Under the pieces are notes generated by a model. It did no database searches. It saw only the letters and a list, made by a program, of their open reading frames with translations, and had not been told where the DNA came from. A DNA stretch of 64,000 bases from Ohtaekwangia sp. (GTDB lineage: Bacteria; Bacteroidota; Bacteroidia; Cytophagales; Cyclobacteriaceae), in contig JAJNPV010000042.1 of NCBI GenBank assembly GCA_021155195.1, positions 744,001 through 808,000 on the forward strand, read 5' to 3'. This document shows positions 54,132 through 63,887 of the stretch, piece after piece (position 1 is the first letter of the stretch; each line of letters begins with the position of its first letter). The translations under genes and the position numbers were made by a program.

Positions 54132-57100
54132 ATGAAAAAAACACTACTCTTTCATCGGTATATCATCGGCATATTCCTGATGATGTTCCTGCTTGCTAGC
54201 AACACCCTCTTTGCTCAGAACCGAAAAATTACAGGGACTGTTACGGACGAACAAAACGAACCGTTACCTGGCGTTAACGTGGTGATCAAAGGAACCTCTT
54301 CAGGTACGACCACCAACATCAATGGTACATTTGACCTCGAAATTACATCTTCATCAGATGTCCTGGTTTTCTCTTTTGTAGGAATGATCTCCCAGGAGAT
54401 ATCAGTGGGAAATCAATCAAACTTTACCATTACGCTCTTACCTGAAGTGCAGCAATTGTCTGAAATAATCGTGACCGGATACTCAGGTGAGCGAAAATCT
54501 GACCTCACAGGAAGTGTGGCAGTCGTAAACATGTCAGAGACCAAGGATATTCCCTCCGGAAGCTCTCTCCAAAATATCCAAGGGCGTGTGCCCGGACTAT
54601 ACATCCAGGCTGACGGCTCACCGAGTGGCGCTGCAAGGGCCGTAAATATCCGAGGAGTTAATACTTTGGGGAATACTAATCCGCTTTATATCATTGATGG
54701 TGTACCGACAACGGATCCAAATATTTTTCAGTTTATGGATCCAAATTCAATTGAAAGCATGCAAATTCTTAAAGATGCCTCAGCGGCATCAATATATGGA
54801 TCGCGCGCATCAAATGGCGTAATCATTGTAACAACAAAGTCAGGTGGGAAAGAAAAAGTTAGCATTTCTGTTAACTCAAGCTTAACGTTTGCGAATTACA
54901 CCAGGCGCATTCCCATGCTCAACACGGACCAAATGGGACGCGTGCTTTGGCAGGCTTCTGTGAATGATGGCACACCTGTCACCGCACATAGTGCACGCTA
55001 TACCTTCGAGGAGCACACAGATGCAAATGGCGTTCGAATTCTCGATCGTGTAATCCCTATTCCCTTTATCAATGGAGATCCCAACATTCCATCGGGAGAC
55101 ACTGACTGGCAAGACGAAGTCTTTAAAACAGCAGCAATAACGCAGAACAGTATTACAATAACCGCAGGTTCGTCACGAAGTACTTCGCTAATAAGCCTGG
55201 GATATTTTTCTAATTCTGGACTCGTAGTCAGAAATACATATAATCGTTACACAGCTAGGATCAATAACTCTGTAAATTTCTTCGATGGCAAATTGAAAAT
55301 TGGACAGAACCTGCAACTGCTCAAAGCAAAAGAGCATCCCATGGGGAACGATCAAGGGGCAGTAGCAGGCTGGAATGGAGATGGCTCGTCTCGATCAGGA
55401 GCGGTGGGCAACGCAACACCAATGACACTCGCAACCATTATTCAGCCCCTATTGCCAGTGCGCAAACTCGATGGAACTTATGCAGGGCCTATTGGCGCCG
55501 GTTTCTCAGATCGTATGAACCCAATATTTTTGTCTGAAATAGATAAAGACGATGAAAATAATGATTTCCAAACGTTCGGAAACATCTTCGCAGACTTAGC
55601 CATTAAGGATAACCTCGTTTTCCGAACAAGTTTCGGTATCGACTACACCAGTAACTACGATGTAAATTATGAGCGAAAATTTTCAAATGGATTTTTGAAC
55701 CGCACAATAAATAGTATGTCGGTGGCGCAACGCCATCGCCTGAATTGGACATGGTCCAATACACTCAACTACTCATTGCAGTTTAACCGTTCCCGATTGA
55801 ACCTGCTTGCCGGAGCCGAAGCAATCAAAAATTTCACGCAAATTGTACAATCAGTTAAACAAGGATACGCATTAGAAGACCCTGCCTACTTTCAACTTGG
55901 ATCTGGCACTGGGATAGCCACCAACAATGGCTATGCCACGGGAAATCAACTTATGTCTTATTTTGGAAAAGTGAATTATGCCCTAATGGATAAATACCTC
56001 ATTTCGGCAACACTTCGTTATGACGGGTCTTCGCGCTTTGGCGAAAATAATCGCTTCGGTGTATTTCCTGCAGTTTCCGTAGGTTGGACCCTTAGCAATG
56101 AAGATTTCTTTAAGGCCGCTGTTCCATCTGTATCTAATCTGAAACTACGCATGGGTACAGGGCGCGTAGGAAATCAGGAAATTGGAGACTATTCTTCGTT
56201 CCAACAATTTGCCACGAACTACGGAACCATTCAAGGAACTTCTACCCGGGCAACTGGATCAGCCTATGATATAGGGGGTGCAAATACGGGCACGCTCCGT
56301 TCAGGATATGTAGCGATCCGAACACCCAATCCAAACCTGAAATGGGAAACAACTGATGAAGTAAATGGAGGGATAGACTTTGGTATCTTCAAACAAAAAA
56401 TAACAGGTTCGTTCGATTATTTTTCCCGTAAGACAAAGGATATTCTAATCACGCCAAGCACTCCCGCGGTGCTAGGGGATGGTGCTACCCAGACAGTAAA
56501 CGGCGCCACAATGGAGAATCGCGGTTTTGAAATTACCCTCGGGTATCACGACTCGAAAGGTGCATTCACATACAGTATCGACGGTAATATTTCACGCTTT
56601 CAGGACGAAATTACATTCCTGCCTTCTTCCGTTGTCCGGTCCTATCCTGGAAATATCGAGAAGACAATTCTTGGCCATTCGCGCACATCAGTCTTTGGAT
56701 ACATTACAGATGGTATCTTTCAGACCCAGGAAGAGGTCACGGCCCATGCGACTCAACCCGGTAAAGGAATAGGACGCATCCGCTACAAAGACCTCAATAA
56801 CGATGGACTTATTGATGCCCTTGACCAGGACTGGCTGGGAACAGAATTACCAGGCTTCATCTATGGGATCAATACCCAGATAAGCTATAAGCGCTTTACA
56901 CTAGCCATTTTTATGCGTGGCGTTGCCAATATTACTGTTAACGACGCCAATAAAACGTTTACAGATTTTTTAGGAACAAATGTTGGAGTTGGAAAAGGAA
57001 CCAGAATGCTGGAAGCCTGGACGTCACAGAATCGTGATTCCAATATTCCGGCCGCCTCTCTGGTAAATGCCAACAACGAAACACGCGTCTCGACTTACCA

Positions 57101-57338
57101 ACGGGTGAGCGGAGACTATTTCAAAATCCAAACCATTCAAGTTGGATACACCGTGCCTGAAAAAATGCTAAGCAAACTGAGTATTAATTCCCTGCGACTT
57201 TATGCGGTTGCCGATAATGCAGTGCTCATCTTCAATAAGAAGAGTGCTCAAGCATTTACAGGACCCGATCCTGAAACTCCAGGATCAATTTATCCACGTC
57301 CTGTCCGAATGACATTCGGCCTCGATATCAAATTTTAA
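54132..57338 (+). CDS. SusC-type TonB-dependent transporter of fructan locus
   Basis: A 1068-aa outer-membrane transporter. The signal peptide (LASNTLFAQ, cleavage near 29) is followed by a carboxypeptidase-regulatory-like domain (about 33-112; GTVTDEQNEPLPGVNVVIKG), the plug (about 115-235; LQNIQGRVPGLYIQADGSPS, LYIIDGVPT, MQILKDASAASIYGSRASNG) and the barrel, ending FGLDIKF. It lacks an STN domain, in line with control by the hybrid sensor rather than by sigma/anti-sigma. It would take up oligofructan with the SusD lipoprotein encoded next. Confidence 0.95.
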   Translation: MKKTLLFHRYIIGIFLMMFLLASNTLFAQNRKITGTVTDEQNEPLPGVNVVIKGTSSGTTTNINGTFDLEITSSSDVLVFSFVGMISQEISVGNQSNFTITLLPEVQQLSEIIVTGYSGERKSDLTGSVAVVNMSETKDIPSGSSLQNIQGRVPGLYIQADGSPSGAARAVNIRGVNTLGNTNPLYIIDGVPTTDPNIFQFMDPNSIESMQILKDASAASIYGSRASNGVIIVTTKSGGKEKVSISVNSSLTFANYTRRIPMLNTDQMGRVLWQASVNDGTPVTAHSARYTFEEHTDANGVRILDRVIPIPFINGDPNIPSGDTDWQDEVFKTAAITQNSITITAGSSRSTSLISLGYFSNSGLVVRNTYNRYTARINNSVNFFDGKLKIGQNLQLLKAKEHPMGNDQGAVAGWNGDGSSRSGAVGNATPMTLATIIQPLLPVRKLDGTYAGPIGAGFSDRMNPIFLSEIDKDDENNDFQTFGNIFADLAIKDNLVFRTSFGIDYTSNYDVNYERKFSNGFLNRTINSMSVAQRHRLNWTWSNTLNYSLQFNRSRLNLLAGAEAIKNFTQIVQSVKQGYALEDPAYFQLGSGTGIATNNGYATGNQLMSYFGKVNYALMDKYLISATLRYDGSSRFGENNRFGVFPAVSVGWTLSNEDFFKAAVPSVSNLKLRMGTGRVGNQEIGDYSSFQQFATNYGTIQGTSTRATGSAYDIGGANTGTLRSGYVAIRTPNPNLKWETTDEVNGGIDFGIFKQKITGSFDYFSRKTKDILITPSTPAVLGDGATQTVNGATMENRGFEITLGYHDSKGAFTYSIDGNISRFQDEITFLPSSVVRSYPGNIEKTILGHSRTSVFGYITDGIFQTQEEVTAHATQPGKGIGRIRYKDLNNDGLIDALDQDWLGTELPGFIYGINTQISYKRFTLAIFMRGVANITVNDANKTFTDFLGTNVGVGKGTRMLEAWTSQNRDSNIPAASLVNANNETRVSTYQRVSGDYFKIQTIQVGYTVPEKMLSKLSINSLRLYAVADNAVLIFNKKSAQAFTGPDPETPGSIYPRPVRMTFGLDIKF

Positions 57339-57374
57339 TAGGTATTAATACGACAAACTTTCAATTCTTGAAAT

Positions 57375-59165
57375 ATGAAAACTTATCAACAAACAAAAAA
57401 CTTGAAGATCACTGGGGCAATGCTTGCGTTCATGTTCTTGTTTTCTTGCAGCGATTTTCTCGATGTAAAACCGTATGGGGTAGTTACCTCAGATGATTTG
57501 AACACACCTCAAAAAACAGAGGAACTGGTGATAGCAGCATATGCTGGATTGGGTAACTCAACATGGAACAGCTCTTACTCAAGTGACTGGGTGTGGGGCA
57601 GTGTTAGATCAGACGATGCTTACAAAGGAGGGAGCGGTGTAGCGGATCAAGGCAATCTGAACCTGTTGGAACAATATAATCTGGTTACGCCTGCAGTAGC
57701 CGGATATCCGGGCGCTACCTGGATTGCAATTTACTCAGCCATCTCCAGAATAAATTTGACTTTAAACCAATTGGATAAATTTTCCGATGCTGAGTATACC
57801 GTTCAAGGACTGAATAATGCGAGGGTGCTACGGCAGGCAGAAATGAGATTTCTTCGCGGCCATTTTATGTTCATCTTAAAACGCATGTTCAAGTACCCGG
57901 TTTGGATCGACCATACGGTGGCAAAGGAGGATATAAAATTGATTTCAAATCGTGAATTCACCAGCGACCAACTGTGGGATAAAATTGCCGCCGACTTCCA
58001 GTTTGCAGTTGACAACCTTCCGGAAACGTCAGCAGAAAAAGGCCGCGCTAACAAGTTCGCTGCCGCTACTTACCTGGCTAAAACAAGACTCTATCAGGCA
58101 TATGTTCAGGATGAAAATCATCAGGTGACTTCAATCGATGCAGCCAAATTACAACAGGTAGTTTCGCTTGCGGATATCGTGATCAACTCAGGACGTTATT
58201 CACTAGCCGATAACTTTGGTAAAAAATGGACATACGGATATGAGAATAATCAAGAATCAATTTTCGCTGTGCAATATTCTTATGACGACGGTACTACGTG
58301 GGGACGTGTGGATTTTGAACATGGGTTAAACTACAACATGGCCTCAGTCTATGGTTGTTGCTCCTTCCATCCAGCAAGTCAGAATCTTGTAAATGCATTT
58401 AAAACGGATCAGACCAACGGCCTTCCCTTGTTTGATACCTTTAATAACACTGCCATGAAAAACCCAGAAGACTTTCAGGCACCCAACAATAGCGTTGACC
58501 CACGACTCGACCACACCATTGGTATCCCTACTCATCCATTTAAATACGATGTAAACTTTGTCGCACAACCATCGTGGTCAAGAACACCTGCCGTGTATGG
58601 CAACTTTATGACCATGAAGGAAATTCAACTGCCAAGTTGCAACTGCATTCGGAAAGGAGGAGCCTTTTTTGGAACAGGACAGAACTGGGATATCCTTCAA
58701 TACAACGATCTGTTATTGATGAAAGCCGAAGCATTAATTGAGCTTGGTCAACATCTGGATGCGCGACCAATCATTAACCAGATACGCCAACGGGCTTCTA
58801 ATTCAATCACGTGGACTACATACCCGATTGGTCACCCCAAAGCAGGACAGGGCTTCTCCAATTATAACATTGCAGAATATTCAGATGCCAATTTGCCCTG
58901 GACACAGGAAAACGCGCGAACAGCATTACGATGGGAAAGGAGACTGGAATTCGCAATGGAGAGCCCCCGTTTTCATGACTTGGTCCGGTGGGGTATTGCA
59001 GCAAGTGTATTGAATAACTATATCCAAACCGAGAAAGCAAGAGGTCGCACGCACTTGAATGCAGCCGTATTCACGCCCGGCCGTGATGAATACTTACCGA
59101 TACCGCAGGACGAAATAAATCTGGTAGACGGGCGATACACACAGAATCCCGGATATCAACAATAG
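57375..59165 (+). CDS. SusD-type glycan-binding lipoprotein of fructan locus
   Basis: A 596-aa surface lipoprotein. The lipobox is FLFSC (cysteine about residue 25), followed by SDFLDVKPYGVVTSDDLNTP, as in many SusD proteins. TPR-like helices with QAEMRFLRGHFMFILKRMF lie near residue 160, and the C-terminal signature is RWERRLEFAMESPRFHDLVRWG, ending EYLPIPQDEINLVDG. It is longer than the SusD at 35476. Binding of fructan is inferred from the neighbouring GH32 genes. It follows susC by 36 bp. Confidence 0.95.
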   Translation: MKTYQQTKNLKITGAMLAFMFLFSCSDFLDVKPYGVVTSDDLNTPQKTEELVIAAYAGLGNSTWNSSYSSDWVWGSVRSDDAYKGGSGVADQGNLNLLEQYNLVTPAVAGYPGATWIAIYSAISRINLTLNQLDKFSDAEYTVQGLNNARVLRQAEMRFLRGHFMFILKRMFKYPVWIDHTVAKEDIKLISNREFTSDQLWDKIAADFQFAVDNLPETSAEKGRANKFAAATYLAKTRLYQAYVQDENHQVTSIDAAKLQQVVSLADIVINSGRYSLADNFGKKWTYGYENNQESIFAVQYSYDDGTTWGRVDFEHGLNYNMASVYGCCSFHPASQNLVNAFKTDQTNGLPLFDTFNNTAMKNPEDFQAPNNSVDPRLDHTIGIPTHPFKYDVNFVAQPSWSRTPAVYGNFMTMKEIQLPSCNCIRKGGAFFGTGQNWDILQYNDLLLMKAEALIELGQHLDARPIINQIRQRASNSITWTTYPIGHPKAGQGFSNYNIAEYSDANLPWTQENARTALRWERRLEFAMESPRFHDLVRWGIAASVLNNYIQTEKARGRTHLNAAVFTPGRDEYLPIPQDEINLVDGRYTQNPGYQQ

Positions 59166-59208
59166 TGTAAGTCAGGTTTTTTTAAACAGAACTCATAAAC
59201 ATATAACT

Positions 59209-61041
59209 ATGCAAACAAGGAAGGCATTATTGATTGGCTGGCTAATCGTGGGGGCAACAAGTGCCTTCGCTCAGGTGGAGCAACGAGAAATCAAAGTTGA
59301 AAAAGGTCATACCTACCTGAATCTTCCGGTAAAAAATGATAACCCGTTGGTGCGCTCACGCATCAAATTAAAAGATCTGGTGGTGGATGAATTCACAATC
59401 AAATTGGCCGATAAAGATCCTGATTTTTGGGTGTTTGTGGATGTCTCGGCCTATCAGGGAAAAGTACTGAAACTGGAGCTAGAAAAATTTACCGGACCGA
59501 ATAGGGGTGGAGCCATAAATCAGAATGATTCAAAGCCGCTACCGATAAATGCACTGAACCTGGCGCACACAGCAGCCACGTTTCCCGGTCAATTGGAGTT
59601 GTACAAAGAATCACTCCGGCCGCAAGCTCACTTTTCAGCACGAAGAGGATGGATCAACGATCCCAACGGCTTGATCTATTATAAGGGTGAGTATCATTTG
59701 TTTTTCCAACACAACCCTTACGGTTGGGACTGGGGAAATATGCATTGGGGACACGCGGTCAGCAAAGACCTCATCCACTGGGAAGAACTGAAAGAAGCAA
59801 TATACCCGGTGAACAACAAGGACGCTGCTTTCTCGGGTTCAGCGGTCGTGGACCCAATGAATACTTCAGGATTTCGAAAAAATGGAATTGATCCGTTGAT
59901 TGCATTCTATACCAGCACGGGCAGAGGCGAAGCAATTCAATTAAGCTATGATAACGGCAGAACTTTTCAAGACTATTCCGCGAATCCATTAATCAAACAT
60001 ACCGGCCGTGACCCAAAAGTATTTTGGTATGAAAAAGGTAAACATTGGGTCATGGTGGTGTGGGATAGTGGCGAAAAGAAAAAACTCTCGTTAGGCGAAG
60101 AAGCCGTGATTAACCAACACGTGATCTATACTTCAAATGATCTTAAGTCGTGGATAAAAACTTCTGGAGTAGATGGATTTTTTGAATGCCCTGAACTTTT
60201 TGAACTTCCCGTTGAGAATAAACCTGGAATTACCCGGTGGGTAATGTACGATGCTACGGGCCGTTATGTAGTGGGTGACTTCGATGGAAAAAAATTTACC
60301 GTGGAACAACCGTTGACACAGTATGATTATGCTGGTGGATATTTCTATGCCTCACAAACCTTTAATAACACCCCGGATAACCGAAGAATTCAAATCGGAT
60401 GGGGCAGAAATATCAAACACCCTGGTATGCCTTTTAATCAGGCTATGCTCTTCCCCGTGGAATTAAAACTTAAGCAAACAGAACTAGGCTACAGACTCTG
60501 CCCGACTCCTATTCGTGAAATCCAATCACTCCATACGAATTCGCAAGTAATCACGGACAAAGTAGTGAAGGGGGAATCTCCAGTTCAAGCAAAAGTCAAT
60601 GGTGATGCAGTTCATGTGAGAGCAACCTTTGAGAAAGGGGACGCAACATTTGGACTTAATGTACTTGGCTACGAAATTACTTACAATGATCTACTGGGAC
60701 AGGTTACAACGGCATTAAATCCCAATCATAACAGCACACCTGCCGGTCCTCAGGCAATTTTTAGTGGCCCGGCAATTCCACCAATCACCACCACAACCTA
60801 CTATTCTGCTAGCGAACTATTCACGTTTGAAATAATAGTAGATAAAAACATCGTTGAGATTTTTGTGAACGATGGAAATTTGTACTTCGCAGCACCATTC
60901 GATGCTAAGAAAACTGATCTCGTGGAAGCATTCACAAAAGGTCGTGGTAACCGCAAGTCAATCCTACAGAAGATAGAGGTGCATGAACTCAACTCGATCT
61001 GGCCGGCTGTCCAATCGATGCCTGCAAACTCAAAAAAATGA
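59209..61041 (+). CDS. GH32 fructan hydrolase (exo-fructosidase type)
   Basis: A 610-aa exported enzyme (signal peptide ATSAFAQ, cleavage near 22). An N-terminal beta domain (about 25-125) precedes the five-blade propeller. All three catalytic elements are intact: WINDPNG with nucleophile D151, RDP with R267-D268 stabilising the transition state, and ECPEL with acid/base E326. The C-terminal beta-sandwich ends about residue 600. It should split terminal beta-fructosyl units from inulin, levan or sucrose; exo or endo mode cannot be told with certainty. The gene follows susD and precedes a second GH32 protein by about 56 bp. Confidence 0.94.
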   Translation: MQTRKALLIGWLIVGATSAFAQVEQREIKVEKGHTYLNLPVKNDNPLVRSRIKLKDLVVDEFTIKLADKDPDFWVFVDVSAYQGKVLKLELEKFTGPNRGGAINQNDSKPLPINALNLAHTAATFPGQLELYKESLRPQAHFSARRGWINDPNGLIYYKGEYHLFFQHNPYGWDWGNMHWGHAVSKDLIHWEELKEAIYPVNNKDAAFSGSAVVDPMNTSGFRKNGIDPLIAFYTSTGRGEAIQLSYDNGRTFQDYSANPLIKHTGRDPKVFWYEKGKHWVMVVWDSGEKKKLSLGEEAVINQHVIYTSNDLKSWIKTSGVDGFFECPELFELPVENKPGITRWVMYDATGRYVVGDFDGKKFTVEQPLTQYDYAGGYFYASQTFNNTPDNRRIQIGWGRNIKHPGMPFNQAMLFPVELKLKQTELGYRLCPTPIREIQSLHTNSQVITDKVVKGESPVQAKVNGDAVHVRATFEKGDATFGLNVLGYEITYNDLLGQVTTALNPNHNSTPAGPQAIFSGPAIPPITTTTYYSASELFTFEIIVDKNIVEIFVNDGNLYFAAPFDAKKTDLVEAFTKGRGNRKSILQKIEVHELNSIWPAVQSMPANSKK

Positions 61042-61097
61042 GTACACACTGAATCATAGTTTCATGCCATAAAAAATATCAATACTAACCCAAACGA

Positions 61098-62786
61098 ATG
61101 ATGAAAAAATTATTGGCCCTAAGCTTACTGATAGGAGTATGTCTTTCGATGGTAGCCCAACCCAACGAGCCGCCATTCACCTCTCCGGTACCCAAATACA
61201 AGTTCTCCACAACTTTGTCTGAACAGGAGGCTGAGTTGGCTGACAATCCCTTGATGAATCGGTTTCGCGATTCACGCAAACGGCAATCCTCGGATCGATA
61301 CCGTCCCCTCTATCATTTTGTTAGCCCCGAAAGTACGTTGAATGATCCAAACGGTCTTTGTTACTGGCAGGGAAACTGGCATATGTTTTATCAGGGGTAT
61401 CCACCTGAAGACAAACGCCAACATTGGGGGCATGCAATCAGTAAAGACCTGATTCATTGGAAAGACTTACCCTATGCAATTTATCCAAGCCCTGAACGGG
61501 CTGTGTTCTCTGGAACCACCTATGTAGAAGACGACCGTGTGATCGCAATGTATCATGGTACCCAAGTTGGTAACATGGTGGCGGTATCAGAAGATCCATT
61601 ACTTCTGAATTGGGAAAAAATTACAGGGAAAGCGGTTATACCGCTGATCAGTGAGTCTGGATTCCCCACACCTTATAGCGTATTTGATCCCTCCATTTGG
61701 AAGAAGGATGGTGTGTATTATGCACTGTCTGCAGGTCGCGCACCAAAAGGTCCGGATAATAAAATGTTTGGAACTACATACCTATTCAGGTCCAGGGACT
61801 TGACCAAATGGGAGTATCAGCATGAATTTGTCGAAGGAGATCGATTTACACAAGTAGGGGATGACTACGCCTGTCCTTACTTCTGGCCGATTGGTGACCG
61901 ATATATTCTTCCCTTCTATAGCCACATGAGTGGAGGTCACTACCTCTTGGGTGACTACGATAAAGTTCGTGATAAATTCGTGGTCTCGAATCATGGGAAA
62001 TTTAATTTCGGTGCCTCCAGCCCTTCAGGTGTACATGCACCGTCAGCAACGCCTGACGGTAAGGGCGGCGTAATAATTATCTTCAATATGAATCCAGGCA
62101 AACCGACCGGTGAATGGAATCAAATCATGACACTCCCGCGCAAACTTTCTCTGTTCGGGCGCGATGAGATTCGCCAAGAACCCGCTGGTGATATTGAATC
62201 GCTACGGTATAAAAAACAATCAGTACCAGCAATGAAACTGGCAGCCAACAAGGAAATCGTATTGAAGCAGATTCAAGGCAATGCCATGGAGCTTAATTTG
62301 GAAATCGATGTAAAGGATGCGGCAGCATTAGAATTAAATGTATTACGCTCTCGCAACAGCGAAGAATATACGAGGATCGTTTTCTATAAAGGTCGCGGTA
62401 ATGCCGGGGGGAGAGAATATGGACTTGGTGAAATCCCTGTGTTGATGCAAAAAGGGCAAGTACAACAAAATAGGGTAGCCAACACACAACCAGCCAGGAC
62501 AAGTTTAATTAGCATTGAATCGGCTCACGCATCATTGCTTCCCGATGTTCGACCCCGTGCCCCGGAGACCGCCCCTGTAAAACTTGAGAATGATGAGAAA
62601 CTCAATTTGAGAGTCTTTATTGATAGAAGCGTGGTGGAAGTTTTCGTCAATGGAAAGCAAGCGCTTGCTGTACGCGTGTATCCAAGCCGAGATGATAGTT
62701 TGGGTGTCTCCATTCGTTCTCAAGGATCGGATAGCGAATTGATATCATTAGATTCCTGGCAAATGAAAAGTATTTATGAAGAGTAA
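61098..62786 (+). CDS. GH32-family protein with altered catalytic motifs
   Basis: A 562-aa exported protein (signal ending MVAQ, near residue 21) with the GH32 propeller and C-terminal sandwich (VFIDRSVVEVFVNG). The nucleophile motif is present (LNDPNG, D83). The RDP motif is FDPS (F196-D197), and the ECP motif is D255-D-Y-A-C-P260, so Ala258 stands where the acid/base glutamate is expected. The rest of the fold is well kept. Either the acid/base role moved to a nearby acid (Asp255 or Asp256), the specificity differs, or it is a binding pseudo-enzyme. The fructokinase starts 3 bp after its stop. Confidence 0.9.
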   Translation: MMKKLLALSLLIGVCLSMVAQPNEPPFTSPVPKYKFSTTLSEQEAELADNPLMNRFRDSRKRQSSDRYRPLYHFVSPESTLNDPNGLCYWQGNWHMFYQGYPPEDKRQHWGHAISKDLIHWKDLPYAIYPSPERAVFSGTTYVEDDRVIAMYHGTQVGNMVAVSEDPLLLNWEKITGKAVIPLISESGFPTPYSVFDPSIWKKDGVYYALSAGRAPKGPDNKMFGTTYLFRSRDLTKWEYQHEFVEGDRFTQVGDDYACPYFWPIGDRYILPFYSHMSGGHYLLGDYDKVRDKFVVSNHGKFNFGASSPSGVHAPSATPDGKGGVIIIFNMNPGKPTGEWNQIMTLPRKLSLFGRDEIRQEPAGDIESLRYKKQSVPAMKLAANKEIVLKQIQGNAMELNLEIDVKDAAALELNVLRSRNSEEYTRIVFYKGRGNAGGREYGLGEIPVLMQKGQVQQNRVANTQPARTSLISIESAHASLLPDVRPRAPETAPVKLENDEKLNLRVFIDRSVVEVFVNGKQALAVRVYPSRDDSLGVSIRSQGSDSELISLDSWQMKSIYEE

Positions 62787-62789
62787 CTA

Positions 62790-63692
62790 ATGAAAGCACT
62801 TGTATTTGGCGAAATACTATATGACATTATTGAGGAGCAGGAATACCTGGGTGGAGCACCACTCAATTTTGCAGCACATTTTGTTCGGGGAGGAGGTCAG
62901 GCGGATATCGTTTCTGCTGTCGGAGATGACAATCGCGGCTGGCGCGCCATCAACGAAATCACCAACTTGAATGTCAACCACACCGCTGTAAATATTTTGA
63001 AGGGGATTCAAACGGGTACCGTAGCCGTAACGCTCATTAAGGGTGAACCAAGCTACCACATCACGGAAGAGGTGGCCTATGACTTTATTGATGTGAACCA
63101 GACGTTGCCAGTATTAAAAGGCAAGCCTTACGATATATTTTATTTCGGGACACTTGCTCAACGTGCGGAAAAATCAAGAAGTACGTTGAATGATATACTA
63201 GACTCAATCACGTTCCGGCATGTGTTTTATGACGTCAATCTTAGGAAAGACGCGTACACACCTCAACTAATCCGTAATTCACTCAAACGATGTACGATAT
63301 TAAAGTTGAACACGGATGAAGTGCCCGTCATTTCACAACTACTCTACAAGACATCGTTATCCAATGAACTTTTTTGCCGCTATGTCAAGGAAGAATTTAT
63401 GGTGTCATTGATTGTAATTACGGCTGCAGAAAAAGGTTGCCTTGTCTTTGCAAACCAAAGATTAACAACTTTACCGGGAACTCCAGTTCAGGTCGTGGAT
63501 ACAGTGGGTGCCGGTGATGCTTTCAGCGCAACCTTCATGCTACATTACCATCACTCCGGAGATGCCATTGCCGCTGCCGAAATGGCCAATCTTATCGGCT
63601 CGTTTGTGGCTGGAAAGTCCGGCCCAATTCCTGATTATACTCCAGAGTTAAAACAACAAGTAGCATTGTTAACCAGACACCAGGGTAGATAA
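62790..63692 (+). CDS. Fructokinase (PfkB family)
   Basis: A 300-aa sugar kinase. The N-terminal LGGAPLNFAAHFVRGGG (about 21-37) is the ribokinase-family signature 1, and DTVGAGDAFSATFM (about 237-250) is signature 2 with catalytic base D243. In this operon it should phosphorylate cytoplasmic fructose with ATP, delivering it to glycolysis. It is the last gene of the fructan operon; the start is coupled to the preceding gene (3-bp gap), and a terminator follows at 63814. Confidence 0.92.
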   Translation: MKALVFGEILYDIIEEQEYLGGAPLNFAAHFVRGGGQADIVSAVGDDNRGWRAINEITNLNVNHTAVNILKGIQTGTVAVTLIKGEPSYHITEEVAYDFIDVNQTLPVLKGKPYDIFYFGTLAQRAEKSRSTLNDILDSITFRHVFYDVNLRKDAYTPQLIRNSLKRCTILKLNTDEVPVISQLLYKTSLSNELFCRYVKEEFMVSLIVITAAEKGCLVFANQRLTTLPGTPVQVVDTVGAGDAFSATFMLHYHHSGDAIAAAEMANLIGSFVAGKSGPIPDYTPELKQQVALLTRHQGR

Positions 63693-63813
63693 AAACTTAC
63701 GGAATAGGTTCGTTTATTTTAAGGATGCCGCGAAAATCCAAACTCTTTTATGGATAGGATTTGTAGTGAGGCGTCTTAATTGGGTATAAGGCGCTTGGTT
63801 GTTGTTTGGGTTC

Positions 63814-63844
63814 GAGGCTGTCTCAAAAGGGCAGCCTCTTTTAA
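63814..63844 (+). terminator. Rho-independent terminator of fructan operon
   Basis: GAGGCTG (63814-63820) pairs with CAGCCTC (63832-63838), extended by wobble pairs around the loop CAAAA. A TTTT run follows. It is 120 bp after the fructokinase stop. The 308 bp from 63693 to 64000 hold nothing else except the partial frame at 63888. Confidence 0.8.
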
Positions 63845-63887
63845 TCATCAGTCATAAAACAAAGGGTAAGACTTAATATTCTTTTTT

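Noticed and set aside
63814..63838. Terminal inverted repeat of an insertion sequence
   Set aside because: GAGGCTGTCTCAAAA resembles some IS ends, but the structure is fully explained as a hairpin with T-run after the operon, and no transposase is visible.
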